The notes beneath the pieces were generated by a model. It ran no database searches and was not told the origin of the DNA. It saw nothing but the letters and a program-made list of their open reading frames with translations. Below are positions 45,230 through 54,817 of a stretch of DNA of 64,000 bases, piece after piece. The stretch is from Mycolicibacterium rhodesiae NBB3 (GTDB lineage Bacteria; Actinomycetota; Actinomycetes; Mycobacteriales; Mycobacteriaceae). Numbering within the stretch: position 1 is the first letter of the stretch; each line of letters opens with the position of its first letter. The position numbers and the translations under genes were made by a program. The stretch lies in assembly GCF_000230895.2 (NCBI RefSeq), contig NC_016604.1, forward strand, positions 2,790,001-2,854,000, in the 5' to 3' direction.

Positions 45230-45353
45230 ACTCGATTCGCACAGCGCGCAGGCGTGAACGGCCATCGGGCCGGCACGCGGACCGGTCAGTACATCTTTTT
45301 CCTCGAAGGCACAACACTTTTGGTCTTCCCGCATGCGCGGCCAGCCACGAGCC
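45230..45353. other. Short convergent gap
   Basis: Separates the rightward nitrilase-Nudix gene from the leftward ABC1 kinase. No gene or clear hairpin is visible. Confidence 0.5.
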
Positions 45354-46994
45354 CTACCTTCGGCGTGGGCGCGACGTCAACGCGAGGTAGGCGCCCACCG
45401 ATCCCAGGCCGGCACCCACGACAGAGACGGCCCGGGACCGTCGGTGGCGCGGATCGGCGACCATGACGTCCCCGATAGAACGCACCAGAGCGGCGATTAT
45501 CAGCGCCGCACCTAACCGGTGACCGGTCGCCTCGAGCCTGCCGACGAATGGCTCCAACTCGGCTGCACGAAGGTGAACTTCGGGTCCACCGGCATCAAGC
45601 ACGTCTCGCAACCGGCGCAACTGGTCCGGTAGTTCCGCGGTAAAGTCGAGCACGTCGACGCCGGCTTGGCCGAATCGGCGGGCCAATGCGTCCAGCGAAT
45701 ACCGGCCGGCGACAAGGCGACGGGCGTAGGGACCGATGATCGCGGCCAGCTGAAATGCCGGATCGAGTTCTGCCCCTAGGCCTTCGGCCATGACAAGCAT
45801 CTTCAACTGCAACGCCAGTTCGCGCTGCAGTTTCAGGTGGTGCTGGCGGACCACCGCGAGTACATCGTGGATCAACGCTGCGATCGGGATGTTCCCCAGC
45901 GCTCGTCCGGTGTAGCGCTGCAGGATGGGCGCCAGGTCCGCGGTAAGTGCGGACACGTTGATCGTGCCCTTGGTTGAACTCAGTTCGGCGACAGCCGAAG
46001 CCACGCGGCGAGGATTCTGCCCGGCCAGCGCGATAAGCAGCGCGGCGAGTTGCTCGCGCAGGCGTTCATCGATCTCACCCGCCATGCCGAAATCAATCAG
46101 GCCAATGCGGCCGTCAGGTTCGACGAAGAGATTGCCCGGGTGGGGATCGGCGTGGAAGAACCCGTCCTCGAAGATCATTTTCGCGACCGCCCGAGCCGCG
46201 TTGTCCGCCAAGACTCGCCGGTCTATACCGGCGGCGTCGAGCGCGTGCACGTCATTGATCTTGATTCCCCTGATGCGCTCGATGGTCAACACGCGCGAGG
46301 TGGTGGTGTCCCAATAGATTCGGGGGATCCGGATCGTGGGGCTGGCGGCGAAGTTGGCGGCGAATCGCTCGGCGTTGCGGGCTTCGTGCAGGTAGTCGAG
46401 TTCGGCCCGCAAGGTATCGGCGAACTCTTCGGCGATGCCCACCAGGTCGTAGTCGGCGGCCGCCTCCCAGCGCCGACTCGCGCGTGCCGCGAGATTGCGT
46501 AGAACCTCCAAATCCTGCTCGACCTGTTCGACTGCATGCGGGCGGCGCACCTTGACCACGACTTCGGTCCCGTCGTGCAGGGTGGCGGCGTGCGCCTGCC
46601 CCAGTGAGGCGCTGGCCAACGGTTCCAGGTCGAAGGTCGCGAAGATCTGCGACGGGGGACCTGCAAGCTCACGTTCGACGAGCTCGGTGATCACCGGAGC
46701 GGGAACTGGTGGGGCCGAGTCCTGCAGCTTGGCCAATTCCTGTCGGTAGGGCTCGGGCAGCAGATCCGGGCGGGTGGACAGGATTTGGCCCAGCTTGACG
46801 AAGCTGGGGCCGAGCTGCTCAAGAGCCAGCCTCAGGTGGTCGGGGTTGGAATAGGGCTGTTCGCGGCGTTCATGACCCAGCAGTCCGTGGTGCAGCGGCA
46901 CCCAACGTTGCAGACCCGCCACGCCGATGAAGAATCCAAAACCATGGCGCGCCAGGGTTTCCGCGATCTGCCGGTACCGCTCACCGTGGGCCAT
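45354..46994 (-). CDS. ABC1/UbiB-family atypical kinase
   Basis: The 546-aa protein has the family KxGQ motif (LGPSFVKLGQILSTRPDLLP) and the Ala-rich nucleotide loop (LASASLGQAHAATL). It also has the catalytic loop FFHADPHPGNLFV with IGLIDFGMAG, and ends in two membrane helices (AALIIAALVRSIG, AVSVVGAGLGSVGAYLAL). Members support ubiquinone or menaquinone biosynthesis or lipid homeostasis. It lies 3 bases after the stop of the HAD-GH65 gene on the same strand, so they are one operon. Confidence 0.93.
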   Translation of the reverse strand: MAHGERYRQIAETLARHGFGFFIGVAGLQRWVPLHHGLLGHERREQPYSNPDHLRLALEQLGPSFVKLGQILSTRPDLLPEPYRQELAKLQDSAPPVPAPVITELVERELAGPPSQIFATFDLEPLASASLGQAHAATLHDGTEVVVKVRRPHAVEQVEQDLEVLRNLAARASRRWEAAADYDLVGIAEEFADTLRAELDYLHEARNAERFAANFAASPTIRIPRIYWDTTTSRVLTIERIRGIKINDVHALDAAGIDRRVLADNAARAVAKMIFEDGFFHADPHPGNLFVEPDGRIGLIDFGMAGEIDERLREQLAALLIALAGQNPRRVASAVAELSSTKGTINVSALTADLAPILQRYTGRALGNIPIAALIHDVLAVVRQHHLKLQRELALQLKMLVMAEGLGAELDPAFQLAAIIGPYARRLVAGRYSLDALARRFGQAGVDVLDFTAELPDQLRRLRDVLDAGGPEVHLRAAELEPFVGRLEATGHRLGAALIIAALVRSIGDVMVADPRHRRSRAVSVVGAGLGSVGAYLALTSRPRRR

Positions 46995-46997
46995 GGC

Positions 46998-49900
46998 TTA
47001 CAACTTCAGCTCAGTGGGGGAGGGCTCCGGCGCCGCAGACGATAACGGCACTTCCCAGAGTTCTCCCGCGTTCAGTGTTTTTTCGATGCCCTCGACGCAG
47101 AGTTGGACCGGGGCTGCCGAACACGGCGGCAGATGTAGTCGTGCCCGCTGCTGGGTCAGATCGACGCTGATCGGCTGACCGCGGTAGCGTAGCCGAAACG
47201 ACGCCTCGGTGAGCTCTGCGGGCAACACCGGGTGTAGCCACAGCACATCGCCTCGGGTCTCCACGCCGCCATAGCAGCGGATCACCATGTCGGCGGTGCC
47301 AGCCATGGCACCGATGTGGACGCCTTCGCGTGTGGCGCCTCCTTGGGTGTCGGCCAGATCGGCCTGCAGCGCCTCGGTGAACAGCGACCACGATCGTCGC
47401 CGGTCGGTGCGCGCCAACACCCACCCGTGGGCCAACCTGCTCAACGTCGACCCGTGGCTGGTGCGGGCCAGGTAGTAGCGAACCGTGCGAACAATCAGCT
47501 CCGGCGGCAGCTCGTAGCCGAGCTCGGCGAACACGGCGCGCAGTTCCTCGGCCGAAAACAGGTAGAACAACATCAGCACATCGGCCTGCTTGGAGAGCTT
47601 GTAGCGGTTGGTGGTGTCGCCCTCGGCGTGCAAGATCAGATCCAAACGTCCGATGTTGCCGTAGCGGCTGCGGTAGCGATCCCAATCGAATTCGGCCAGC
47701 TCACCGTAGCCTTCGAACTGGCTGATGACGCCGTCGTGGAAGGGGACACGCAACCTGCTGCTGACTCGGCGCCAATGGGCCGGCTCCTCGGGCTGGAGGT
47801 GGAGTCGACGCCAGAGTTGCTCACAGTCACGATGTGCCAACAGCGCCACCGTCTCCTGCGCGCGGGCCAGCACCCAGGCGGCCAGGACATTGGTGTAGGC
47901 GTTGTTGCGCAGTCCCTGCCCGGGTGTGTCGGGGTAGCCGTCGTGATATTCGTCGGGTCCCATCACCCCCACGATGTCGAAGCGGTCATCGGCCGGGTCG
48001 TGTGCCGCCAAGCTGGCGAACAGCCGCGCCACTTCGACCAGGATCTCCGCCCCGTAGTCGGTGAGAAATCCGATGTCGCCGGTGGCCTGGTAGTACTGCC
48101 ACACGCTGTAGGCGACGGCCAGCCCGACGTGGCGCTGACGGTGCGAGTTGTCCGGTACCCATTGTCCGTTGCGGACATTAAGCAGTTGTGTGGGTGTTTC
48201 TTCGCGGCCCTCGCTGCCGGACTGCCACGGGAACAACGCACCGGCCAGGTCTGCGGCGCGGGCAGCGGCGCGGGCGGCGTCCAGGCGGCGATAGCGGTAC
48301 AGCAACAAGGACCGGGTCAGCTCGGGTTGGCGCAGGGTCAGCATCGGATAGACGAACAGTTCGTCCCAGAAGATGTGGCCGCGGTAGCCCTCGCCGTGGA
48401 GGCCTCGGGCCGGCAGGCCGGCATCGAGGTCTGGGCTCGCGGCCGAAATGGTTTGTAGCACATGGAAAATGTGCAGATTCAATGCCAGCGACTGCTGCGG
48501 GCCCGCGGCCAGATCGATCCCGAATCGCTGCCACATCTGCTCCCACGCCTGCTCGTGGACCTCGAACAGCTCGCCGAATCCGGGAGCCCGGCCGATGCGG
48601 TTGCATGCGTCCGCGGCGGCGGTCGAGATGGCCCGGTCCCGAGAGGTGGCCACCGCCGCGACTTTCTCTATCGCCACGTGCGTGCCCGGCTCGAGGTGCA
48701 CAGTCAAGGTGTGTCCTGCGTAGGCGGGCGCCAGCACAGGCTCGCGGTTGATCACTGCGTCAACGCCGCGGACACGGGTGCGCGCGACGGTGGCGATGCT
48801 GATGTGAGATTGGCTTGTCGCAACGTCGGCGAGCACAGTTTCGCGGTCGACTTCTGTTGTGGCTGTGGGGATGAGATGGTGGTGGGCCAGCTCGTGGTCG
48901 GCGGGCACATTGCGGTTGGCGACGTCCACGTTGATTCCGGACTCGACAATCATGTCCCCGGACCAGTTTTCGGATTCGAGCATGACTTCGAGGGCGGCCA
49001 GGTGTGGATGGGTCAGGGACTGTATCTGTCGTGACGTGAGTCGCACGGTGCGGCCGGCCGTGTCGCGGTAGCGGTTGGTACGTGTCAGGACGCCGGCGCG
49101 GATGTCGAGTGTCTGCTCGTGGCTTACCATGTCCGGCGATCCTGGACGCAACGGCGCCCCGCCGGCGAACCGTACCGTTAGATGCGTCCAGTCTGGGGCG
49201 TTGACTAGGTGTTCGGTCTCGACGGTGGCTCCGTTCAGATCGGTGGTGAGCCGGTTGTAGACCCCCGCGAGGTAAGTACCCGGGTAATGGACGTTGTCGG
49301 CGGTGCTGCCGGCGACGGCGCCGCGGGTGGCCCAATAACCGTTGCCGAGCGTGCACAGAGCCTCCCGGGTCCCTTCCTGTGCTGGGTCGAAGTGGTCGTA
49401 GACCAGCTGCCACCCGGCCTGGGCGGGGACCGTCGCGCCGCCGCACCATGCCCGGTCTGTGTGACCGCGGCCCGTCGAGGTCGGCGGCATCTGGGTGAGG
49501 TCGGTCACCACCACGTCCGCACCCGCGTCGGCCAGCGCTGATCCGGCTCCGGTGCGATCGACCCCCACGACCAGACCAAAACCTCCGTCTGCGGCGGCGC
49601 TGACACCGGCGGTGGCATCTTCGAACACGATCGCATCGCACGGCGGCACGGATAGCCGGCGGGCCGCCTCGATGAACATCGCCGGGTCGGGTTTGCCGGG
49701 CAGCGACAGCCGCATCGCGTCGATGCCATCGACACGCACCGAGAAGAAGTGTGTCACCCCGCCCGCGTCAAGAACCGCCTGACTGTTGCGGCTGGATGTC
49801 ACCAGCGCCGCGGGCACATTGCGCGCCTGAAGTTCGACGAGCAGTTTTCTCGCGTCGGGAAACACCGACACCCCTGCCTGGGCAAGCAGGTCCTCGAAGA

Positions 49901-50234
49901 TCCGCTGTTTGCGTGCGCCGAGTCCGTACACGGTCAGTTGCTCCGGGCCATCATCGGTGCTTCCGACCGGCACGTCGAGACCGCGCGAGGCCAGCAGTGC
50001 GCTTACACCGCCTTCGCGGGTGCGCCCGTCGACGTAGGTGCGGTAGTCGCGTTCCGCGTCGAAGGGCGGCTGGCGGTCACTCCCGATGGTGGGAAGGACC
50101 GTGTCGAACAGCATCTTCCACGCCGCCGCGTGCACGGTTGCGGTGTCGGTGATCACCCCGTCCATGTCGAAGATCGCCGCGCCGTAGCCGTTGCGGGTAC
50201 GCCCGGCAGGCACCGGCAGGTGGTCGAGGTGCAT
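46998..50234 (-). CDS. HAD (beta-phosphoglucomutase-like) and GH65 disaccharide phosphorylase fusion
   Basis: The 1078-aa protein starts with a HAD domain (about 1-250): AAIFDMDGVITDTATVHAAAW, VTSSRNS and GKPDPAMFIEAA. A GH65 (alpha/alpha)6 phosphorylase follows (about 280-1060), with catalytic Glu in GVMGPDEYHDGYPDTPGQG and phosphate-contact KLSKQADVLMLFY. GH65 enzymes phosphorolyse trehalose, kojibiose or maltose to beta-glucose-1-P, which the HAD part would convert to glucose-6-P. Separate genes (Rv3400, Rv3401) or a three-domain form (Rv2006) exist in M. tuberculosis. ATG 50234 lacks a Shine-Dalgarno and overlaps an upstream small frame by TGATG, implying coupling. Confidence 0.92.
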   Translation of the reverse strand: MHLDHLPVPAGRTRNGYGAAIFDMDGVITDTATVHAAAWKMLFDTVLPTIGSDRQPPFDAERDYRTYVDGRTREGGVSALLASRGLDVPVGSTDDGPEQLTVYGLGARKQRIFEDLLAQAGVSVFPDARKLLVELQARNVPAALVTSSRNSQAVLDAGGVTHFFSVRVDGIDAMRLSLPGKPDPAMFIEAARRLSVPPCDAIVFEDATAGVSAAADGGFGLVVGVDRTGAGSALADAGADVVVTDLTQMPPTSTGRGHTDRAWCGGATVPAQAGWQLVYDHFDPAQEGTREALCTLGNGYWATRGAVAGSTADNVHYPGTYLAGVYNRLTTDLNGATVETEHLVNAPDWTHLTVRFAGGAPLRPGSPDMVSHEQTLDIRAGVLTRTNRYRDTAGRTVRLTSRQIQSLTHPHLAALEVMLESENWSGDMIVESGINVDVANRNVPADHELAHHHLIPTATTEVDRETVLADVATSQSHISIATVARTRVRGVDAVINREPVLAPAYAGHTLTVHLEPGTHVAIEKVAAVATSRDRAISTAAADACNRIGRAPGFGELFEVHEQAWEQMWQRFGIDLAAGPQQSLALNLHIFHVLQTISAASPDLDAGLPARGLHGEGYRGHIFWDELFVYPMLTLRQPELTRSLLLYRYRRLDAARAAARAADLAGALFPWQSGSEGREETPTQLLNVRNGQWVPDNSHRQRHVGLAVAYSVWQYYQATGDIGFLTDYGAEILVEVARLFASLAAHDPADDRFDIVGVMGPDEYHDGYPDTPGQGLRNNAYTNVLAAWVLARAQETVALLAHRDCEQLWRRLHLQPEEPAHWRRVSSRLRVPFHDGVISQFEGYGELAEFDWDRYRSRYGNIGRLDLILHAEGDTTNRYKLSKQADVLMLFYLFSAEELRAVFAELGYELPPELIVRTVRYYLARTSHGSTLSRLAHGWVLARTDRRRSWSLFTEALQADLADTQGGATREGVHIGAMAGTADMVIRCYGGVETRGDVLWLHPVLPAELTEASFRLRYRGQPISVDLTQQRARLHLPPCSAAPVQLCVEGIEKTLNAGELWEVPLSSAAPEPSPTELKL

Positions 50235-50407
50235 CAGCAACACCGACCGGAACTGCCGGACCCGGCCCCGTCGCAGCGGGTCGCGGTGAACCGGCTGTCC
50301 CCGGGCCAAACGTGCGCCGATACAGGGCCCAATCGGGGTCCTGCCGGATGCGGCGGGAGGAGGATCTCGGCAGCCGGTTGCGGTCGGTCCTCGGGAAAGA
50401 CAGCCAT
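50234..50407 (-). CDS. Possible 57-aa leader frame coupled to HAD-GH65
   Basis: ATG 50407 opens a frame (MAVFPEDRPQPAAEILLPP, ending SGRCC) whose TGA overlaps the ATG of the next gene (TGATG). AAGGACCG lies upstream at moderate spacing. The product has no domain. It may act only to deliver ribosomes to the large gene, which has no Shine-Dalgarno of its own. Confidence 0.4.
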   Translation of the reverse strand: MAVFPEDRPQPAAEILLPPHPAGPRLGPVSAHVWPGDSRFTATRCDGAGSGSSGRCC

Positions 50408-50440
50408 CGTCGTTATCGGTCCTTGATCGTGGCGTGCGCC

Positions 50441-50463
50441 ATCTACTAGCGCCAACAGTACTG
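50441..50463 (-). promoter_or_regulatory. Palindrome copy ATCTAC-N11-GTACTG
   Basis: Left arm perfect, right arm partial, 11-base spacer. It lies upstream of the leftward leader/HAD-GH65 operon. Confidence 0.55.
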
Positions 50464-50518
50464 GGCAGGTGCGCATGAGCGTAGGGGCCCGATCTGCTGG
50501 TTGGCGCCAGACCGACAA

Positions 50519-50620
50519 GTTCAGGGACTTTCGTCAGTCGGATTTGGGCCTTTCGGTGGGCCGACAGCAGACGTTGTCCCATTGGGCTGCTCGCCCGAGG
50601 GGTGCAACGTTGGCGACGTA
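50519..50620 (+). promoter_or_regulatory. Duplicated regulatory module, copy 1
   Basis: GGGACTTTCGTCAGTC, then GGGCCT, then GCAGACGTTGTCCCATTGGCT-like text and TGCAACGTTG. The same blocks in the same order recur at 51945-52045. This copy precedes the beta-propeller lipoprotein. Confidence 0.65.
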
Positions 50621-50781
50621 ATGCACTACACCCTTAGCTACACGGAGGTTATCGCCGACAAGATCGACGAGGCGCTCGGCGCCGAGGACACGGCCGACGA
50701 GCCTGAACGTCGTCTCGCTGGTGGCACAGCGACATCGAACATCAAGAGACCGAGCACAGTCAGCCGAAAGGACTACATGCC

Positions 50782-51894
50782 ATGAACATTCGGCTTGTTG
50801 CCGCTGCCGCAGTTGTCACGCTGGCTGCAGCGCTGGCGGGCTGTTCCGGCGCAACGACGGTTTCGTCAAACCAGCCACTGACGACAACAGCGCCGGCAGG
50901 GACGAGCAGAGTCGTCTCCGGGTCGGTGTGGGTGGCCGACGAGGGCGGTGAAAGCCTGACCGTCGTGGATGCGGCCACAAACACCGTGGCGATGACCGTG
51001 ACCGGCATCAAAGGACCGCACAACGTTCAAGTCGGCCGCGCCGGGGCAACCGTGTACGCCGTCAGCGACAGCAACACTGTGATGGCCATCGACGCAGCCA
51101 CGTACACGGTCGCCGCGGTCGCAGCCACAGGATCAGCTCCGGCCCATGTTATCGAGGTACCGAACGGCAAAGTTTATGTCTCCAATTCCGGGGATGGCAC
51201 TGTGTCGGTGTACCAGGCTCGGGGCCTTGAGGCGACGGGCCGGATCGACCTGGGCGGGATGCCCCACGGACTACGCCCCGCCGCCGGCGGCTCGCTGATC
51301 GTGGTGGCCAACACGATGGCTGGGACGGTCGATCTCATCGACCCTGCCAACGATCGGTTCTTGGGCTCTGTCCCGGTGGGCCCCGGCCCGGCGCAGGTTG
51401 CAGTCACCGCCGATGGACGGTACGCCTACGCCGGTATCACCGACCCTCCGGCAGTGGTGAAAGTGGATCTGACCGCCCGCAAGGTTGTTGGCACCGCACA
51501 GGTGTCCGCCTCTCCGGTCCAAGTGTACCTGACGCCGGACGAGACAACTGTGTTGTCGGCCGATCAGGGCACTGCAGAAAAGCCCGGACATGCGCTGTCG
51601 GTGATCGATACCGCGGCAATGACCGTTCGCGGCACCGTCGGCACCGGCTCGGGGCCACACGGAGTAGTCATCGACACTTCCGGAACGCGGGCATGGGTCA
51701 CAAACACCTACGACAACACGGTGTCCGTCATCGACCTACCCAGCCGGTCGATTGTGGCGACAATCGCTGTCGGCACGGGTCCCAGCGGGATCAGCTACAC
51801 GTCGCGCCCCCCGGCCGCATCCGGCACAACGACCGCCACGCTGAAAGTCCCAGCACAATCCCCGAGCGTCCAAGACCACACTGCGCACCATTAA
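50782..51894 (+). CDS. YVTN-type beta-propeller lipoprotein
   Basis: The 370-aa product has a lipobox (LAAALAGCSG) followed by about seven repeats of the YVTN/NHL kind (GSVWVADEGGESLTVVDAATNTV, VYAVSDSNTVMAIDAATYTV, VYVSNSGDGTVSVYQA, AWVTNTYDNTVSVIDLPSRS). It ends with a His-containing tail (QDHTAHH). It would form a seven-bladed propeller on the outer face of the membrane; ligand unknown. ATG 50782 follows GAAAGGACTACATGCC. Its promoter carries the duplicated module. Confidence 0.9.
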   Translation: MNIRLVAAAAVVTLAAALAGCSGATTVSSNQPLTTTAPAGTSRVVSGSVWVADEGGESLTVVDAATNTVAMTVTGIKGPHNVQVGRAGATVYAVSDSNTVMAIDAATYTVAAVAATGSAPAHVIEVPNGKVYVSNSGDGTVSVYQARGLEATGRIDLGGMPHGLRPAAGGSLIVVANTMAGTVDLIDPANDRFLGSVPVGPGPAQVAVTADGRYAYAGITDPPAVVKVDLTARKVVGTAQVSASPVQVYLTPDETTVLSADQGTAEKPGHALSVIDTAAMTVRGTVGTGSGPHGVVIDTSGTRAWVTNTYDNTVSVIDLPSRSIVATIAVGTGPSGISYTSRPPAASGTTTATLKVPAQSPSVQDHTAHH

Positions 51895-51944
51895 CCAAGG
51901 CGGGCATGAGCAGACGCAGCGCCTTTGACGTCCGTGGACACGTG

Positions 51945-52045
51945 AAGGTCTTTTGTTAGTCCGAGATTGTGCCTAATGGACACCCGATCGCAGACGTTGT
52001 CCCATCGGCTCGCGCAGCTGGCCGATGCAACGTTGAAACGTCACT
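51945..52045 (+). promoter_or_regulatory. Duplicated regulatory module, copy 2
   Basis: GGTCTTTTGTTAGTCCGAGATTG and GCAGACGTTGTCCCATCGGC, then TGCAACGTTG: the same order as 50519-50620. It ends shortly before the ICMT-like gene. A CTAC-N11-CAG sequence at about 52037 is only a half-match to the palindrome. Confidence 0.65.
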
Positions 52046-52071
52046 ACTAGAACAATCACAGAAGGTGTGCG

Positions 52072-52737
52072 ATGGCAGATGCAGCCTACGGCTTGTGGCC
52101 GTTAGTACTCGTGAACACCTTGCTATTCGCGGCATTTGGACTGAGTTTCTTTCACCCACGAACAAATCATGATTGGCGGGCGATGGGTGCATACACCGCC
52201 TTCTTGGTGGCGCTGTTCACCGAAATGTATGGCATCCCGTTAACCGTGTATCTGCTCGGGAGCTGGCTTGGATCACGGTTCCCGCTGCTGCGCGACACCC
52301 ACGCCGGCGGGCACCTGTGGAATGACCTGATCGGTTGGACCGGCGACCCACATCTAAGCCCCTTCCATCTCGCCAGCTATGTGGCAATCGGCGCGGGCTT
52401 CTGGCTCATCGCAGCCGGCTGGCGGCATCTGCACGAGGCGGCCCGGGCCGATCGGCTCGCCACCACCGGACCGTATGCTTGGGTACGGCATCCGCAATAC
52501 GACGGCTTTCTGCTGGTGATGATGGGCTTCTTGTTGCAGTGGCCGACAATCCCCACCCTGATCATGTTCCCCGTGCTCGTCTATATCTACGCGCGACTGG
52601 CTCGCACCGAAGAACGCGCGGTAGCGGACCGATTCGGCCAGCAGTGGAACGAATACGCAGCGCGAACCTCGGCATTCGTGCCCCACATCCGCTCGCTCAC
52701 ACGTAAACCGCCCCATACGCCTCTCGTTCAGCGGTGA
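52072..52737 (+). CDS. Isoprenylcysteine carboxyl methyltransferase-like membrane protein
   Basis: The 221-aa protein has five to six membrane helices and the family signature RLATTGPYAWVRHPQYDGFLLVMMG, then ARLARTEERAVADRFGQQWNEYAART. ICMT/PEMT-like enzymes methylate small lipophilic or thiol substrates using SAM. ATG 52072 follows CAGAAGGTGTGCG. Its upstream module is shared with the propeller lipoprotein gene, so the two are probably co-regulated. Confidence 0.9.
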   Translation: MADAAYGLWPLVLVNTLLFAAFGLSFFHPRTNHDWRAMGAYTAFLVALFTEMYGIPLTVYLLGSWLGSRFPLLRDTHAGGHLWNDLIGWTGDPHLSPFHLASYVAIGAGFWLIAAGWRHLHEAARADRLATTGPYAWVRHPQYDGFLLVMMGFLLQWPTIPTLIMFPVLVYIYARLARTEERAVADRFGQQWNEYAARTSAFVPHIRSLTRKPPHTPLVQR

Positions 52738-53265
52738 GGACCGTCGCGACTGATTGGCCAGTAGGTGAGGTCGCCGGATGCGATTACTGGCTCTCGGGGA
52801 TACGGCGCGGTGGGCGCACGGGCCGACCGGGTGGTCGACCTGCACGATCCCGGTGCCGGTTCCCTGCGGGCGGCGCTGGGCGAGGTGGATGTCGCGCTCA
52901 TAGTGACGATGGGACCGGGCGCCAACGATCCGACGCTGCAAGTCTTTTCATGCCGAGTAAGCCGCGTCCGTCCAACCACGGCGCGGATTTCGTGCGCAGG
53001 CTGAACGCGAGCGCCGAACGGCGAAGCGAACAGTCAAGGATTGGGGAGAAGCTCAACGCGGGGTCGAACCGCCAACCACAAATCGCGGTGCTCACCGAGG
53101 CGCTGGCCCGGGCTGCCAGTGCATGTCCCCGGGCACGACACCGAGGGCAAGCGGGAGATCCTGGTCTGCACCGCCATCGCCGAGCGACCCGGGCCTTCGC
53201 TGAGCACTGCAGTGAGCAGAGGCCGTTACGCCTACGCTGCTCGTGCGCATCGGTCTCGCCGCGTG
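52738..53265. other. Relic region
   Basis: Short coding-like pieces in shifting frames (GYGAVGARADRVVDLHDPGAGSLRAALGEVDVALIVTMGPGAND; HDTEGKREILVCTAIAERPG) suggest decayed genes I cannot name. Confidence 0.35.
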
Positions 53266-53445
53266 CTACTTGCCGGATCGGTCGGTGCGTTCGTTGGTTG
53301 TCATGAGTAGCAGGATCAGCGGTCCGACGATCATTGCCAACGGGAGGAGCAATAGCGCGATCCCGTGGGTGACCAACACGATGGCGGCGAAGAGCACGCC
53401 CAAGGTGATAAGGACGTACGCAGATATGTGGTGGTTGTTTGACAT
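53266..53445 (-). CDS. Small membrane protein (DUF2933-like)
   Basis: The 59-aa leftward frame begins MSNNHHISAYVLITLGVLFAAIVLV and has two helices (second THGIALLLLPLAMIVGPLILLLMT). It resembles the small protein at 57058-57276 without its His-rich tail. No Shine-Dalgarno is visible, so the call is moderate. Confidence 0.5.
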   Translation of the reverse strand: MSNNHHISAYVLITLGVLFAAIVLVTHGIALLLLPLAMIVGPLILLLMTTNERTDRSGK

Positions 53446-53730
53446 TGCGCCGCGTGCCGGTCGCGTGCCTAGAGGACAATGTCGATCACTGCAGGGCCAG
53501 ATGTCATTCGCGAGCGCCGTCATCTTGTTGGTGACGCCAGGCAAAGCCGCCCTGACAGCCTGGCCGCGGCTCGTCATTGTGGCGCGGACAGAAGACATTT
53601 CGTGTGCGGCGCCTCGCTGAAGTGCTCCCGAAGTCACTCAGCCAGCCAGCGCAGGGCCGAGATGTCGTCGCCGAGTCGCCCGACTTCTCGCCTCACCGAC
53701 CGAGCCGGCACAAGTGCTAGCGTCGCGTCC

Positions 53731-54726
53731 GTGACGGGAAATGCGGCCTCCGCGCTGCGGATTGGCATCCTGGGCGCAGCGTGTATCGCACCGATGGCGC
53801 TCATCAAGCCAGCCAAACGAAACGACGAGGTCGTGGTCGCCGCTGTGGCGGCGCGCGACGTCTCGCGTGCCCGGGCCTTTGCCGCCAAACACGGCATCGC
53901 CCGGGTCCACGCAAGCTACGAGACACTGATCGCCGACGCGGACCTCGACGCAATCTACAACCCGCTGCCGAACAGCTTGCACGGCCGGTGGACCCGCGCC
54001 GCACTGGCCAGCGGCAAGCACGTGCTGTGCGAAAAGCCGTTCACCGCCAACGCCGCCGAAGCCAGTGAGATCGCCGAACTCGCCGCGAAGTCCGGCCGGG
54101 TCGTGATGGAGGCGTTCCATTACTACTACCACCCGCTGGCTGCGCGAATTAGGCAGATCATTGCCTCGGACGAATTGGGGAAGCTTGAGCGGGTGGAGGC
54201 GACCTTGTGCTACCCGCTACCGAAGTTCTCCGACATCCGCTACAACTACTCGCTCGCCGGCGGCGCGACGATGGACGCCGGGTGCTATGCGGTCCATATG
54301 GCCCGCACGTTCGGCGGTGCAACTCCGGAAGTTGTTTCGGCGCAGGCGAAACTGCAGGATCGGCAGATCGACCGGGCCATGACGGCCGAGTTTGCCGGCG
54401 GGCACACCGGCCGGGTCCACTGCTCGATGTGGTCGTCGGATCTGCTGCAGATCAGCGCGAAGGTGGTTGGCGACCAGGGCGAGTTGCGCGTGCTCAATCC
54501 GGTAATGCCCCAGTTCTTTCACCGGCTCTCCGTCCGATCAGCCGACGGCACGCGGGTGGAGCGTTTCTCGCGCCGCGCGTCCTACGCATATCAGCTCGAC
54601 GCTTTCGCCGCGGCAGTGCTGCGCGGCGAACCGGTGACCACGACGTCCGAAGACGCGGTCGAGAACATGACCGTCATCGATGCGATCTATCGCGCCGCTG
54701 GCCTCCCACTCCGCGAACCCAGCTGA
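53731..54726 (+). CDS. Gfo/Idh/MocA-family oxidoreductase
   Basis: The 331-aa protein has an N-terminal Rossmann fold (ALRIGILGAACIAPMALIKPA), the EKP motif (HVLCEKPFTANAAEA) and the catalytic region GGATMDAGCYAVHMAR. Members oxidise or reduce sugar and inositol derivatives with NAD(P). GTG 53731 is chosen because homology begins there and the upstream text is noncoding-like. It is convergent with the ABC permease gene. The substrate is unknown. Confidence 0.9.
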   Translation: MTGNAASALRIGILGAACIAPMALIKPAKRNDEVVVAAVAARDVSRARAFAAKHGIARVHASYETLIADADLDAIYNPLPNSLHGRWTRAALASGKHVLCEKPFTANAAEASEIAELAAKSGRVVMEAFHYYYHPLAARIRQIIASDELGKLERVEATLCYPLPKFSDIRYNYSLAGGATMDAGCYAVHMARTFGGATPEVVSAQAKLQDRQIDRAMTAEFAGGHTGRVHCSMWSSDLLQISAKVVGDQGELRVLNPVMPQFFHRLSVRSADGTRVERFSRRASYAYQLDAFAAAVLRGEPVTTTSEDAVENMTVIDAIYRAAGLPLREPS

Positions 54727-54817
54727 ACGCGCCCGACGCGTTGCTGGCTTGCCGTGCCGCGCAGGACCGATCCGTCACGAGGCGAAACCGCTGGTGAAGA
54801 CGCCGGCAGCGGAGTCG

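Larger units (their letters stand above)
50408..50781. other. Divergent promoter region
   Basis: Holds the palindrome at 50441, a DosR-like GGGACTTTCGTC (about 50521-50539) and a module repeated at 51945-52045. No gene is supported in it. Confidence 0.5.
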
